This document shows, piece after piece, positions 43,970 through 52,066 of a stretch of 64,000 bases of DNA. The number at the start of each line of letters is the position of its first letter. Position 1 is the first letter of the stretch. Below the pieces are notes generated by a model. It was not told the origin of the DNA and made no database searches. It worked only from the letters and a program-made list of their open reading frames with translations. Source of the stretch: Hymenobacter aranciens (GTDB lineage: Bacteria; Bacteroidota; Bacteroidia; Cytophagales; Hymenobacteraceae); contig NZ_JAUQSY010000008.1 of the NCBI RefSeq assembly GCF_030580865.1, positions 124,001-188,000 of the forward strand. Reading direction: 5' to 3'. Both the position numbers and the translations under genes were made by a program.

Positions 43970-45349
43970 CTAGAAGATGCTAACTGACGTCGTCTGCCCG
44001 CTTCTGATGGTAAAATTCTTCACCGCCGTGAACTTGCTACCATTGGCATTTTTGCTGCGGAATACAATTCGGTAGGCCCCCGGCTGCATGGGCAGGTTAA
44101 TTTTAGTGCTGGCTTCGGGCAGGTTGTAAATCCAGGTTTGGGATTCGTCGTCGTTGAGCTGGTAGATGCTGCCGAAGCCTTTGAGGTCGGAGGTGATGTT
44201 GAGGGTGCCGGGCGATTCGTAGGTGATGGCCAGCTCCTGGCCCTGCTTGAGGGTGAGGCGCTGCACGGTGCGCGGCAGGGTGAGGGTTTCGACTTCGTAG
44301 TTGCCGGCCAGCAGCTTCTGGCGGGTGCCGTAGGTGAGGGAGGTGACGGTGGCGCGGCCGGGCGTGCGCACCACGGCCTGCATGTTGTTGCCGTAGGGGT
44401 TGGGCGTGAGGGGCGGATTCTTGAGCCAGATGGTGCCCTGCGGGGTTTTGTAGGTGAGCACGTTGGCGGTGCCGGGCTTGATGGCGATGTCCTTCTGGCG
44501 CACCGGGGGCACGGTGTTTATCTCCAGGTCGTAGCTTTGGAGGGCGTCGATGTCGAGCACGTCGGCTTTGCCCTGGGCGTCGCGGTAATGCACGTAGTTG
44601 TACTCGGGCTGCTCGGTCACGTTGTTGACGAAGGTCATGTTGACGTTCGACTCTACCGGGCGGCCGTTTTCGTCGGTCAGGTTCACGGCCACGGTGGTTT
44701 TGGAGAGCGTTTTCGCAATCACGTCGTTCATCACCGTGCGGAAGGTTTTTACCTCGGCGGCGTTGTAGTACTGGCCCAGGCATTCGAGCTGCTTGCCGAA
44801 GTCGCGCTGCGCGCCGATGCCGATGACAAAGGGCTTGAGGAAAACGTGCTTGCGCTGCAGGGCGATGGAGGCGGCGCAGGGGTCCATGTTGCAGGATTCG
44901 AGGCCGTCGGTGATTAGCAGCAGCACGTTGCGCGAGGTCTTGTCGGTCGGGAAGTCGTTGGCCGACTCCATCAGCGAGTAGGTGATGGGCGTGTTGCCCT
45001 GGGCCTTGAGCTCGGTGAGCTTTTTCTTGATGGCGGCGGCGTTTTTGGGGGCAAAAGATACTTCGAGCTTCGAGTCCTGGCAGTTCTTTTCCGAGTTCGG
45101 GAACTGGTGGCCGTACACGCGCAGGCCCAGCTCCAGGTTGGGGTAGGAGTTGAGCGAATCCACCATTTTGCCCAGCATGCGCTTGGCTACCTCCCAGCGG
45201 GGCTGGCCTTCCCAGGGGGCCATCATCGAGCCCGAGGCATCGAGCAGAAACAGGATGCGGGTGACTTTGGGCTTTTCGGGCGGGGCGTTTTGGGCGTGGG
45301 CGGTTTGGAAGCCCAGCAACAGCAATAGGGCCCAGACGAGCAACCTCAC
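43970..45349 (-). CDS. von Willebrand factor A domain protein, secreted
   Basis: About 459 aa. Signal peptide RLLVWALLLLLGFQTAHA. The vWA domain has the MIDAS motif LFLLDASGSMMAP, the Thr in GNTPITYSL and the Asp in LLITDGLES. After about 230 residues come beta-rich repeats, probably Ig-like, ending SGQTTSVSIF. It should sit in the periplasm or outside and bind a protein partner through a metal ion. Start GTG 45349 is chosen; upstream ATGs at 45448 or 45442 would run through a GC-rich hairpin repeat (APPLRRRGGRG). It lies between the two transketolase half-genes without a metabolic link. Confidence 0.85.
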   Translation of the reverse strand: MRLLVWALLLLLGFQTAHAQNAPPEKPKVTRILFLLDASGSMMAPWEGQPRWEVAKRMLGKMVDSLNSYPNLELGLRVYGHQFPNSEKNCQDSKLEVSFAPKNAAAIKKKLTELKAQGNTPITYSLMESANDFPTDKTSRNVLLLITDGLESCNMDPCAASIALQRKHVFLKPFVIGIGAQRDFGKQLECLGQYYNAAEVKTFRTVMNDVIAKTLSKTTVAVNLTDENGRPVESNVNMTFVNNVTEQPEYNYVHYRDAQGKADVLDIDALQSYDLEINTVPPVRQKDIAIKPGTANVLTYKTPQGTIWLKNPPLTPNPYGNNMQAVVRTPGRATVTSLTYGTRQKLLAGNYEVETLTLPRTVQRLTLKQGQELAITYESPGTLNITSDLKGFGSIYQLNDDESQTWIYNLPEASTKINLPMQPGAYRIVFRSKNANGSKFTAVKNFTIRSGQTTSVSIF

Positions 45350-45385
45350 CCCCCGGCCCCCTCTCCTGCGGAGAGGGGGAGCCTG
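45345..45385. repeat. GC-rich hairpin at the 5' end of the vWA gene
   Basis: CCCCCTCTCC-TGC-GGAGAGGGGG (45357-45379) with flanking CAACCTCACCCCCC resembling the arms at 10.4 kb. It overlaps or directly precedes the vWA gene start, so it could hide the translation start or add an N-terminal extension. Confidence 0.7.
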
Positions 45386-45538
45386 ACGATTATTCAATCT
45401 CGGGGCTAGTAAAAACCGGGGCGTGAGGAAGCGAGGAAGCATCAGCAAAAGAATTAACCCGCCTCAAATCGGGCAAGGTAATGTAACAAAGCGCGGACCT
45501 ACATCAGCGAAATCAATTCAATCAGTTAAAATCAGTGA

Positions 45539-46402
45539 TTAATAGTCGCTGGCATTCTCCACCAACAACTGCTGCAGGGCTTTTTGCAGCTGCTCGTCGT
45601 TGGGCGCCACGCCGTGCCACTTGTGCGAGCCCATCATGAAATCAACGCCGTAGCCCATTTGGGTATCCATGAGCATGATGACGGGGCGGCCCTGGCCGCT
45701 GGCCGCCACGGCTTCTTCGAGGGCCGGGAGCAGGGTGCTGAACTGGTTGCCGTCGGCCTCCAACACGTGCCAGCCGAAGGCTTCGAACTTGGCGCGCAGG
45801 TCGCCGAGCCCGCCGATTTCGGCGGTGGGGCCGTCGATTTGCTGGCCGTTGCGGTCCACGACGGCAATGAGGTTGTCGATTTTGTGGTGGGGGGCGTACA
45901 TGGCCGCTTCCCAGATTTGGCCTTCTTCGAGCTCGCCGTCGCCCATGAGCACGAACACGCGGCGGTCGTCGCCGTTGAGCTTTTTGGCCTGGGCCGCGCC
46001 GCAGGCCACGCTCAGGCCCTGGCCCAGCGAGCCGCTGGCGATGCGCACGCCCGGCAGGCCCTCGTGGGTGGTGGGGTGGCCCTGCAGGCGCGAATCGAGC
46101 TTGCGGAAGGTGCTCAGCTCGCTCACCGGGAAGTAGCCCGCGCGGGCCAGCACCGAGTAGAACACCGGCGAAATGTGGCCGTTGGAGAGGAAAAACAAGT
46201 CCTCCCCTACCCCGTCCAGGCTGAAGCTGGTGGGGTTGTGCTGCATCACTTTAAAGTACAGCGCCACCAGCAAATCGGTGCAGCCGAGCGAGCCGCCGGG
46301 GTGGCCCGAGTTCACGGCGTGCACCATGCGCACGATGTCGCGCCGCACCTGGGCGGCTATTTGTTGGAGTTCGGCGGTGCTGCGGTCGGCGGTCTGAGGC
46401 AT
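45539..46402 (-). CDS. tkt: Transketolase, N-terminal half (ThDP-binding PP domain)
   Basis: 287 aa. Starts MPQTADRSTAELQQIAAQ. Conserved parts: VHAVNSGHPGGSLGCTDLL with the His that contacts ThDP, FFLSNGHISPVFYSVL, SLGQGLSVACGAA, and the ThDP motif GDGELEEGQIWEA. Together with the separate C-half (42392-43348) it forms a complete transketolase. The two genes are usually adjacent in this phylum but are 2.2 kb apart here, with a vWA gene and a DUF559 element between them. A -7 element TACCTTTG lies about 28 bases before the start. Confidence 0.93.
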   Translation of the reverse strand: MPQTADRSTAELQQIAAQVRRDIVRMVHAVNSGHPGGSLGCTDLLVALYFKVMQHNPTSFSLDGVGEDLFFLSNGHISPVFYSVLARAGYFPVSELSTFRKLDSRLQGHPTTHEGLPGVRIASGSLGQGLSVACGAAQAKKLNGDDRRVFVLMGDGELEEGQIWEAAMYAPHHKIDNLIAVVDRNGQQIDGPTAEIGGLGDLRAKFEAFGWHVLEADGNQFSTLLPALEEAVAASGQGRPVIMLMDTQMGYGVDFMMGSHKWHGVAPNDEQLQKALQQLLVENASDY

Positions 46403-46429
46403 ATAGGGTGCGAGAGGGGGTTAGATGGG

Positions 46430-46437
46430 CAAAGGTA
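46430..46437 (-). promoter_or_regulatory. Promoter -7 element of transketolase N-half
   Basis: TACCTTTG on the minus strand, exact match, 27 bases before the ATG at 46402. Confidence 0.55.
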
Positions 46438-46471
46438 AGAATCCCTATTGCCCGGCCCTAACCTTTGCCTG

Positions 46472-46691
46472 GCGGAGCTCCGCAATGGCCTCCCCCGTGG
46501 CGAAACAGGTATTGCGGAGCTCCGCAACAACCCGCGCACGACGGATTCAGGCATTGCGGAGCTCCGCAATGACCCGCGCACGACGAAACAGGCGTTACGG
46601 AACTCCGCAATGACCCGCGCAAGATGAATTTAATGATTGCGGACCTCCGCAATAACCTGCGCGCCGCGAAACGGCTGCTGCGGAGCTCCGC
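46472..46691. repeat. Palindrome array, six copies at 42-bp spacing
   Basis: The core GCGGAGCTCCGC, usually within TTGCGGAGCTCCGCAA, occurs at 46472, 46514, 46556, 46597 (mutated), 46639 (one change) and 46680, at intervals of 42, 42, 41, 42 and 41. The 25-30 bp between cores are also similar (GACCCGCGCACGACGAAACA), so this is a tandem repeat with a palindromic core and not CRISPR. It lies between the transketolase N-half promoter and bcp. Short frames stay open through it on both strands but look non-coding. Confidence 0.93.
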
Positions 46692-46762
46692 AACGCCCTT
46701 TTCGTTGCGCGACGGGCGCTACAACAAGTTACAAAGCCCCGTTTCAGCGCGAAAAGGCTACG

Positions 46763-47209
46763 CTATACCAGCTGCGCCGCGTGCTCCTTGGTGTCTACTT
46801 TCTTGATGATTTTCTCAATCACGCCCTGCTCGTCAATCAGGAAGGTGGTGCGGACGGTGCCCATGTAAGTTTTGCCGTAGTTCTTTTTTTCCTGCCACAC
46901 GCCGTAGGCCTCGGCAATGGTTTTGTCGGTATCGACGAGCAGCGGGAAGGGCAACTCGTACTTGAGGGCGAATTTCTTGTGCGTCGGCCCGTCGTTGATG
47001 CTCACGCCGATGACTTTGATGTTGCGGGCCGTCAGCTCCTCGTGGTGGTCGCGCAGGTTGCAGGCCTGGGCGGTGCAGCCGGGGGTGTCGTCTTTGGGGT
47101 AAAAGTAGAGGGCTACCTTGTGACCGCGCAGGGCGTGCAGGCTGATGAGGTTGCCATCCTGGTCGGGGGCGGAGAAGTCGGGGGCGGGCTGGCCGGGGGT
47201 GAGGGTCAT
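46763..47209 (-). CDS. bcp: Thioredoxin-dependent thiol peroxidase, BCP/PrxQ type
   Basis: 148 aa, starts MTLTPGQPAPDFSAPDQDGN. Peroxidatic Cys in YFYPKDDTPGCTAQACNLR and the resolving Cys five residues later in the same helix, the PrxQ arrangement. Reduces hydrogen peroxide and organic peroxides with thioredoxin in the cytoplasm. Length normal. It lies between the palindrome array and the empty family C element. Confidence 0.94.
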   Translation of the reverse strand: MTLTPGQPAPDFSAPDQDGNLISLHALRGHKVALYFYPKDDTPGCTAQACNLRDHHEELTARNIKVIGVSINDGPTHKKFALKYELPFPLLVDTDKTIAEAYGVWQEKKNYGKTYMGTVRTTFLIDEQGVIEKIIKKVDTKEHAAQLV

Positions 47210-47227
47210 GGGGGTATAGGGTTTGGA

Positions 47228-47460
47228 AGAACGACAAACTCCCCTCCTTGGAAAGGAGGGGATGTTTCAGCGCAGCTGAAACGGGGGTGGTTCGCCCGGT
47301 CGCGCCGTTAGCGCCGGTTGGGCTTTCGGTTTAAAATTAGGCGCTGGGGAAAAATATTATTACTGCTTTCGTTCAGACGGCGCGGACGGGCGAACCACCC
47401 CCGTTCGCGCCTCTTCGGCGCTCACATCCCCTCCTTTCCAAGGAGGGGAGTTTCGTTCTG
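47228..47460. mobile_element. Inverted-repeat element without gene (family C, empty copy)
   Basis: Left arm 47228-47311, right arm about 47385-47460, with the same nested hairpins as at 43.4-44.0 kb. The centre is only about 75-85 bp (AT-rich, with AAAAATATTATT) and has no DUF559 gene. The right arm reads CGAACCACCCCCGTTCGCGC and TTTCCAAGGAGGGGAG. It fills the space between bcp and the M23 gene. Confidence 0.8.
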
Positions 47461-47468
47461 CCCCTCCC

Positions 47469-49487
47469 CTACAAGCTCAGCGGAATTACCCGCTCATTCC
47501 CGGCCTGGTCCATCAGCCGCAGCTCCGCCGGGCCGCGCAGCTTCGGCCCCAGCGTATCGCCGGCCACGGTGAAGAGAGTAGCTTTCTTGTGCTCGTAGCG
47601 CAGCAGCCGGAACTGCCCGCCGATGAGCAGCCGGTAGCTCGCCAGGCCTGACATATCGTCGCCCACGCTGAACAGCAGCTGCCCGCCCGGCCGCCCGATG
47701 AGGCTGCCCTTGGGCGCCGTGGTATCGGTGAGAATGCGGAACCAGCCAAACTGTTTGAGGGCGGCCGTGATGCTGCCGTCGTCGTTCCACTTGCCGCCCA
47801 CGTAGGCGCGGCCGCCGTTGGCCGCCACGCTGTAGATGGCCGAGCGGCGCGGGTCGGCCGGCGCGGCGGTGGGCTTCAGGGTCAGCGACATCGTTTTGTA
47901 GAGCGGCACCAGGGCCGAGCCCACCGTCCAGAGGCCGCTGCCGCTGGGCTCGGGCTTGTAGCTGGTGCTCAGGTAGAGGTTGTCGAACAGCGTTTCGGGC
48001 CCGAAACCCAGGTGCAGGCGGCTGGTGGTGTAGCCGGCCTCCTCCCCCGCCTTAATCATCACCTGCCGGTCGAATTTCTTGGTGATGCTGCCGAAGCGCA
48101 GCGAATCGGGCAGGCCGGCGCGCAGGTCGTAGAGGTACACTGACTCGCTACGGCGGGTGTAGCTGGGGCGCAGCTCCAGGCGGCGGTGGTCGCGCAGCAG
48201 CGTGAGGTTGGCGACCACGGCGGCCGTGTCGGGGTCGGCCACGGTTACCTTGAGCAGGTTGCGGATGATGTCGTAGCGGATGGCGGTTTTCTTCACCGCC
48301 GCCGACGTGGTTTTGAAGTAGCCGGCCTCCTCGCCGCGCAGCACCAGCCGGATGGGCGTTTCGTTCTTATAGGAGTCGGCCAGGGTAATGTCGATGGTGT
48401 AAAGCTTGCCGGGCTCCACGTTCAGGCGGCCCTTGGTGGGGGCGGTGTAGATAGGCAGGTCGTTGCCCTCGTCCACCCACAGCTTTTGCAGGGTGCGGCC
48501 GTTGGTTTTGAAGTACAGGAAATCAATGTAGTTGCTGATTTGCCGGGTGCCCGTGGGGAAGCCCACCGCATCAATCACGTGCTGGTAGAATGGCCGGCCG
48601 TTCACCGTCACCGTCACCCGCTGGATGCCGTTCTTGTTCCAGGCATTGTCGAACCTATCGAAGCCCTGCACCAGCAGCCCCACCGGCCCGAAGCAGCGGA
48701 TGGTATCGGGCCACACGGTGGCCGCGCCCGGCGCCGGCTGCAGCGGCGGCACCAGCAGCGCCTTCTCAAACACGCCCTGCACCCGCGACTCGATGGCCAG
48801 CGGCTCCACCGCCAGCGCCTGCCAGGTGGGCGCCACGTGGTCCTGAATTTCGGGGAAACCGCCCCACTGCAGCGGGTTATACTGCCGGTCCTGCGCATCG
48901 CGCACCTCCCAGTGCAAATGCGGCCCGGCCGAGCCGCCGGTGTTGCCGCTCAGGGCCACCAGCTCGCCCCGCTTCACCGGAAACTGATTTTTCTCGAAGA
49001 ACAGCTCCAGCTCGTAGGTCTGCTTCGCGTACTGCTGCCGGCGCATCTCGACCGCCACCGGGCCTTTAAAGTCGTTGAGGTGCCCGTACACCGTCGTCGT
49101 CCCGTTCGGGTGCGTGATGTAGAGCACGTTGCCGTAGCCAAACGACGACTGCTTCATGCGCGAGATGTAGCCGTCGGCCGCCGCGTACACGGGCTGGTTC
49201 ACCCCGCCGCCAGTCTTGATGTCGAGCCCGCCGTGGAAGTGGTTAGGCCGGATTTCGCCCATGCTGGCGGCCAGAAAGTTCGGTTTGCCCGGCGCGATGG
49301 GAAACATATAGTACCCCGGCGCAATGAGGGGCCGCCCGCCGACCCCGGCCACGTCGGCCAGGGTCAGGGCCCGCTTTTCATCGGCGGAGTCGGCCTCCTG
49401 GCCTGCTGATTTTAGTGCAAATACCAGCGCCGCCAGGCTGAGTAGAACGGTTAGTTTTTCTTTGAAGAAGCTTATTTTCAATCTCAC
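47469..49487 (-). CDS. M23 family metallopeptidase (LytM) with long C-terminal region
   Basis: About 672 aa. Signal-like N-terminus VRLKISFFKEKLTVLLSLAALVFA. The zinc peptidase domain has HFHGGLDIKTGGG (ligands His and Asp) and HLHWEVRD. Cuts peptide cross-links of peptidoglycan, or is a regulator of amidases. After it are some 430 residues of beta-rich sequence without known motif, perhaps sandwich domains. Start GTG 49487 is chosen because the longer frame runs into the family A-type repeat upstream. Confidence 0.88.
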   Translation of the reverse strand: MRLKISFFKEKLTVLLSLAALVFALKSAGQEADSADEKRALTLADVAGVGGRPLIAPGYYMFPIAPGKPNFLAASMGEIRPNHFHGGLDIKTGGGVNQPVYAAADGYISRMKQSSFGYGNVLYITHPNGTTTVYGHLNDFKGPVAVEMRRQQYAKQTYELELFFEKNQFPVKRGELVALSGNTGGSAGPHLHWEVRDAQDRQYNPLQWGGFPEIQDHVAPTWQALAVEPLAIESRVQGVFEKALLVPPLQPAPGAATVWPDTIRCFGPVGLLVQGFDRFDNAWNKNGIQRVTVTVNGRPFYQHVIDAVGFPTGTRQISNYIDFLYFKTNGRTLQKLWVDEGNDLPIYTAPTKGRLNVEPGKLYTIDITLADSYKNETPIRLVLRGEEAGYFKTTSAAVKKTAIRYDIIRNLLKVTVADPDTAAVVANLTLLRDHRRLELRPSYTRRSESVYLYDLRAGLPDSLRFGSITKKFDRQVMIKAGEEAGYTTSRLHLGFGPETLFDNLYLSTSYKPEPSGSGLWTVGSALVPLYKTMSLTLKPTAAPADPRRSAIYSVAANGGRAYVGGKWNDDGSITAALKQFGWFRILTDTTAPKGSLIGRPGGQLLFSVGDDMSGLASYRLLIGGQFRLLRYEHKKATLFTVAGDTLGPKLRGPAELRLMDQAGNERVIPLSL

Positions 49488-49505
49488 AAGTAGGTAGCAA
49501 AAAAG

Positions 49506-49635
49506 GAACGTCATCCTGAGCGCAGCGAAAGGACCTCGCCCGCGCCGGTCGCGGCAGTAATTATAAATTCGTTCTGGCACTATCGTTCAACGAAGCGGGC
49601 GAGGTCCTTTCGCTGCGCTCAGGATGACGTTCTGA
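49506..49635. repeat. Intergenic hairpin, family A', with GC-rich inner part
   Basis: Arms AACGTCATCCTGAGCGCAGC... (49506-49545) and complement (49597-49635), including GAAAGGACCTCGCCCGC / GCGGGCGAGGTCCTTTC, loop about 50 nt. The outer words GTCATCCTGAGCGCAGCGAA are a relative of the family A unit. Confidence 0.9.
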
Positions 49636-49644
49636 TGGTACGTT

Positions 49645-50259
49645 CTAACGCACCGCCACGTCCAGTATTTTCTCCCCTTCCAGAAAGCCGCTGAGCTGGT
49701 CGCCGGCCTTCACCGGCCCCACCCCACTGGGCGTACCGGTGAAAATCAAATCCCCCATCTTGAGCGTGATGTACTGCGACACAAAGCTGATAATCTTCGC
49801 AAACGGGTGCAGCATGAGGCTCGAATTGCCACGCTGCCGCACCTCGCCATTCACCTCCAGGTGAAAGTTGATGTTGGCCAAATCAGCGAACTCCCCAACT
49901 GGTTTAAAGGAAGTGGAAATAGGCGCCGAGCCATCAAAAGCCTTCGCCAGCTCCCAGGGCAGGCCCTTTTTCTTTAGCTCGCTTTGCAGGTCGCGGGCCG
50001 TGAAATCAATGCCCAGGCCGATGGCATCGAAGTAGGTGTGGGCAAATTTCTCCTCGATGTGCTTGCCATTTTTGCTTACGCGCAGCACCAGTTCCAGCTC
50101 GTGGTGGATATCCTGCGAAAAATCGGGCACGAAGAAAGGCTGGTTGCGTTGCAGCAGCGCCGTTTCAGGCTTCATAAAAATGACGGGCGCGGTTGGCACC
50201 TCGTTGTGCAGCTCGGCAATGTGGTCGGCGTAGTTGCGGCCGATGCAGATGATTTTCAT
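49645..50259 (-). CDS. Fumarylacetoacetate hydrolase family protein
   Basis: 204 aa, starts MKIICIGRNYADHIAELHN. Metal ligands: Glu in HHELELVLRV and Asp in GIDFTARDLQ; also FTGTPSGVGPV near the C-terminus. Family members hydrolyse C-C bonds of beta-diketones or decarboxylate oxaloacetate; YcgM/FAHD1-like ones are of this short size. The specific reaction is unknown. The start at 50259 is used in preference to an upstream in-frame extension of 26 residues, which lacks similarity. Confidence 0.87.
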   Translation of the reverse strand: MKIICIGRNYADHIAELHNEVPTAPVIFMKPETALLQRNQPFFVPDFSQDIHHELELVLRVSKNGKHIEEKFAHTYFDAIGLGIDFTARDLQSELKKKGLPWELAKAFDGSAPISTSFKPVGEFADLANINFHLEVNGEVRQRGNSSLMLHPFAKIISFVSQYITLKMGDLIFTGTPSGVGPVKAGDQLSGFLEGEKILDVAVR

Positions 50260-50501
50260 AGAAGAAGCTTGGGGGCTTAGGGGCCTGGCGACTTGGCGCT
50301 TGCCGTTTGGAGAGGCAATTCTGTCCTGCAATCCCATACGGGCAATAGAGCGGGGGTGCCGTCGCCCGGCTTACAAAGTAAACATTTACCCGCCCCGCCG
50401 CCGTATAGCGGAGCCTGAATCCGTCCCCGGCTTTGGCCTTAAACGTGCTAAAACCGGGCGGATTTAACTCCCTCTCCCCTTTCTAAAATCCTCTTTTTGT
50501 C
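50260..50501. other. Divergent promoter region, FAH gene / M48 gene
   Basis: 242 bp without recognisable repeats, terminators or RNA. No exact TAnnTTTG element was found. I see nothing more here. Confidence 0.35.
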
Positions 50502-51299
50502 ATGTTCCGCAAACTCACCCTCGTGGCTGGTCTGGCTCTGCTGGCGGCCTGCTCCACGGTGCCCATCACCGGCCGCCGCCAGCTCAGTCTCGTCAGCGAT
50601 GGCGAAATAAACAGCCTGGCCACCACGCAATACCGCGAAATCATTGCCAAAGGCCCGCTCTCGACCGACGCCCAGCAAAACGCCATGGTGAAGCGCGTGG
50701 GCCAGCGCATTCAGCAGGCCGTCGAAACGTATTTCCGCCAGCAAAATGCCTCCGACCAGCTCGCCGGCTACCAGTGGGAGTTTAACGTCATTAAGGACGA
50801 TGCCCAGCAAAATGCTTGGTGCATGCCCGGCGGCAAAGTGGCGGTGTACACCGGCATCCTGCCCATCACGCAGGACGAAACCGGCCTGGCCGTCGTCATG
50901 GGGCACGAAATAGCCCACGCCGTGGCCAAGCACGGCTCCGAACGCATGAGCCAGGGCCTCGTGCAGCAATTGGGCGGCGCCGCCCTCTCGGTGGCCCTCA
51001 CCAACAATGCCCCCGCCACCCAGCAGCTAGCCCTGCAGGCCTTCGGCGTGGGCTCGCAGCTGGGGATGCTGAAATACGGCCGCAACCAGGAATCGGAAGC
51101 CGACCATCTGGGCTTGATTTTCATGGCCATGGCCGGTTACAACCCTGACGGCGCCGTGGCCTTCTGGCAGCGCATGGATGCCAAGGAAGGCGCCGCCTCG
51201 CCGCCCGAGTTCCTCTCGACTCACCCCTCCAACGGCACGCGCATCGCCGGCATCCAACGCGAGCTGCCCGAAGCGCGTAAGTACTACAAACCGCGCTAG
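50502..51299 (+). CDS. M48-family metallopeptidase lipoprotein
   Basis: 265 aa. Lipoprotein signal MFRKLTLVAGLALLAAC, then a soluble zinc peptidase with VMGHEIAHAVAKHGSERM (HExxH) and the third ligand in ESEADHLGLIFMAMAGY. Resembles YcaL/LoiP/BepA-type periplasmic proteases that act in outer membrane quality control. The gene precedes two secreted small proteins, but a repeat lies between. Confidence 0.92.
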   Translation: MFRKLTLVAGLALLAACSTVPITGRRQLSLVSDGEINSLATTQYREIIAKGPLSTDAQQNAMVKRVGQRIQQAVETYFRQQNASDQLAGYQWEFNVIKDDAQQNAWCMPGGKVAVYTGILPITQDETGLAVVMGHEIAHAVAKHGSERMSQGLVQQLGGAALSVALTNNAPATQQLALQAFGVGSQLGMLKYGRNQESEADHLGLIFMAMAGYNPDGAVAFWQRMDAKEGAASPPEFLSTHPSNGTRIAGIQRELPEARKYYKPR

Positions 51300-51356
51300 G
51301 TTTAATGGTTAGTGGTCAATGTTCGTTTAGCAACGCAATAACCACTTTCATTAACC

Positions 51357-51376
51357 GTTAACGACTAAGCGTTAAC
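51357..51376. repeat. Short inverted repeat in intergenic spacer
   Basis: GTTAACG-ACTAAG-CGTTAAC, perfect 7-bp arms, in an 87-bp AT-rich spacer between the M48 gene and the lipoprotein gene. Possible operator or degraded hairpin. Confidence 0.4.
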
Positions 51377-51386
51377 CACCAAAAAA

Positions 51387-51944
51387 ATGAGCTTCCTTCC
51401 CCGTCTGCTTGGCATTGGCTTGCTCAGCGTGCTGTTGACGCTGCTGCTGATGAGCTGCGAAACCTCGAAGCCCAACGCGGGTGAGTTTGGCAGCCCCACG
51501 AAAATCAAAGGCGACGTGGCTCCGGCCCCCGAAACCCGCGTGGTAGCGCAGGTAACCGACAGCGCCACTGTCTTCAAGATGCCGCAGGCGCAGCTGGCAG
51601 CCGCCTTTATTCGTCACTTCAACGATGGCACCGTCATTGACAAAATCCTGGTGCGCAAAGCGCCGGGCGTCGACAAGGAAGCGGGCACCTATTTTCTCGT
51701 GGGCATGGGCCTGCGCAACGGCATGTTCCGGGCCATTGCCCTGCCGCTCAATAGCTCCGGCGACAATACTTACTACCTCAGCCCTACCGCCGAAAGCTAC
51801 GTCATCAGTGGCATAGGCTGCAGCACCTGCTTCTTTAATTTCGAAAACGGGCGCATTGTAGGCACTACCTGCGGTGAGAATACCGGCGGCGGCCACTGCG
51901 ACCTGAAAGTAACCGACCACACCGATATTTTTGCCTCCCGATGA
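51387..51944 (+). CDS. Predicted lipoprotein, 185 aa
   Basis: Signal MSFLPRLLGIGLLSVLLTLLLMSC ends in a lipobox LLMSC. The mature part is Thr/Ala-rich, with a beta-rich core and four Cys in the C-terminal part (GIGCSTCFFNF; GTTCGENTGGGHCD) that could form disulphides. Function unknown. Its stop overlaps the next ATG by four bases (ATGA), suggesting a coupled small gene. Likely exposed in the periplasm or on the outer membrane. Confidence 0.75.
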   Translation: MSFLPRLLGIGLLSVLLTLLLMSCETSKPNAGEFGSPTKIKGDVAPAPETRVVAQVTDSATVFKMPQAQLAAAFIRHFNDGTVIDKILVRKAPGVDKEAGTYFLVGMGLRNGMFRAIALPLNSSGDNTYYLSPTAESYVISGIGCSTCFFNFENGRIVGTTCGENTGGGHCDLKVTDHTDIFASR

Positions 51945-52051
51945 GCCGCACCAGTAAATGGCTCCTGCGCCTGTCGCTCACCGCCCTGGCCGTGCTGCTG
52001 ACTACCGACCGCCGCCCGAAACCTACTGTAATAAAAAAGCCCGCCGAGTAG
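51941..52051 (+). CDS. Very small membrane peptide, 36 aa
   Basis: Reads MSRTSKWLLRLSLTALAVLL, then TTDRRPKPTVIKKPAE. One short hydrophobic helix flanked by basic residues. It overlaps the lipoprotein stop by ATGA. Its last codons are the left arm of a transcription terminator (52029-52066), so either it is real and ends inside the terminator or it is an accidental frame. Modest confidence. Confidence 0.4.
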   Translation: MSRTSKWLLRLSLTALAVLLTTDRRPKPTVIKKPAE

Positions 52052-52066
52052 CGGGCTTTTTTATTA
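52029..52066. terminator. Two-way terminator
   Basis: TAATAAAAAAGCCCGC / GCGGGCTTTTTTATTA with a short loop. It separates the lipoprotein unit from the convergent alpha/beta hydrolase gene, whose stop codon (52064-52066) is in the right arm. Confidence 0.9.

Noticed and set aside
46472..46691. Possible CRISPR array
   Set aside because: The spacing is regular but the units between the palindromes are similar to each other, the core is only 12-16 bp, and there are no cas genes nearby.
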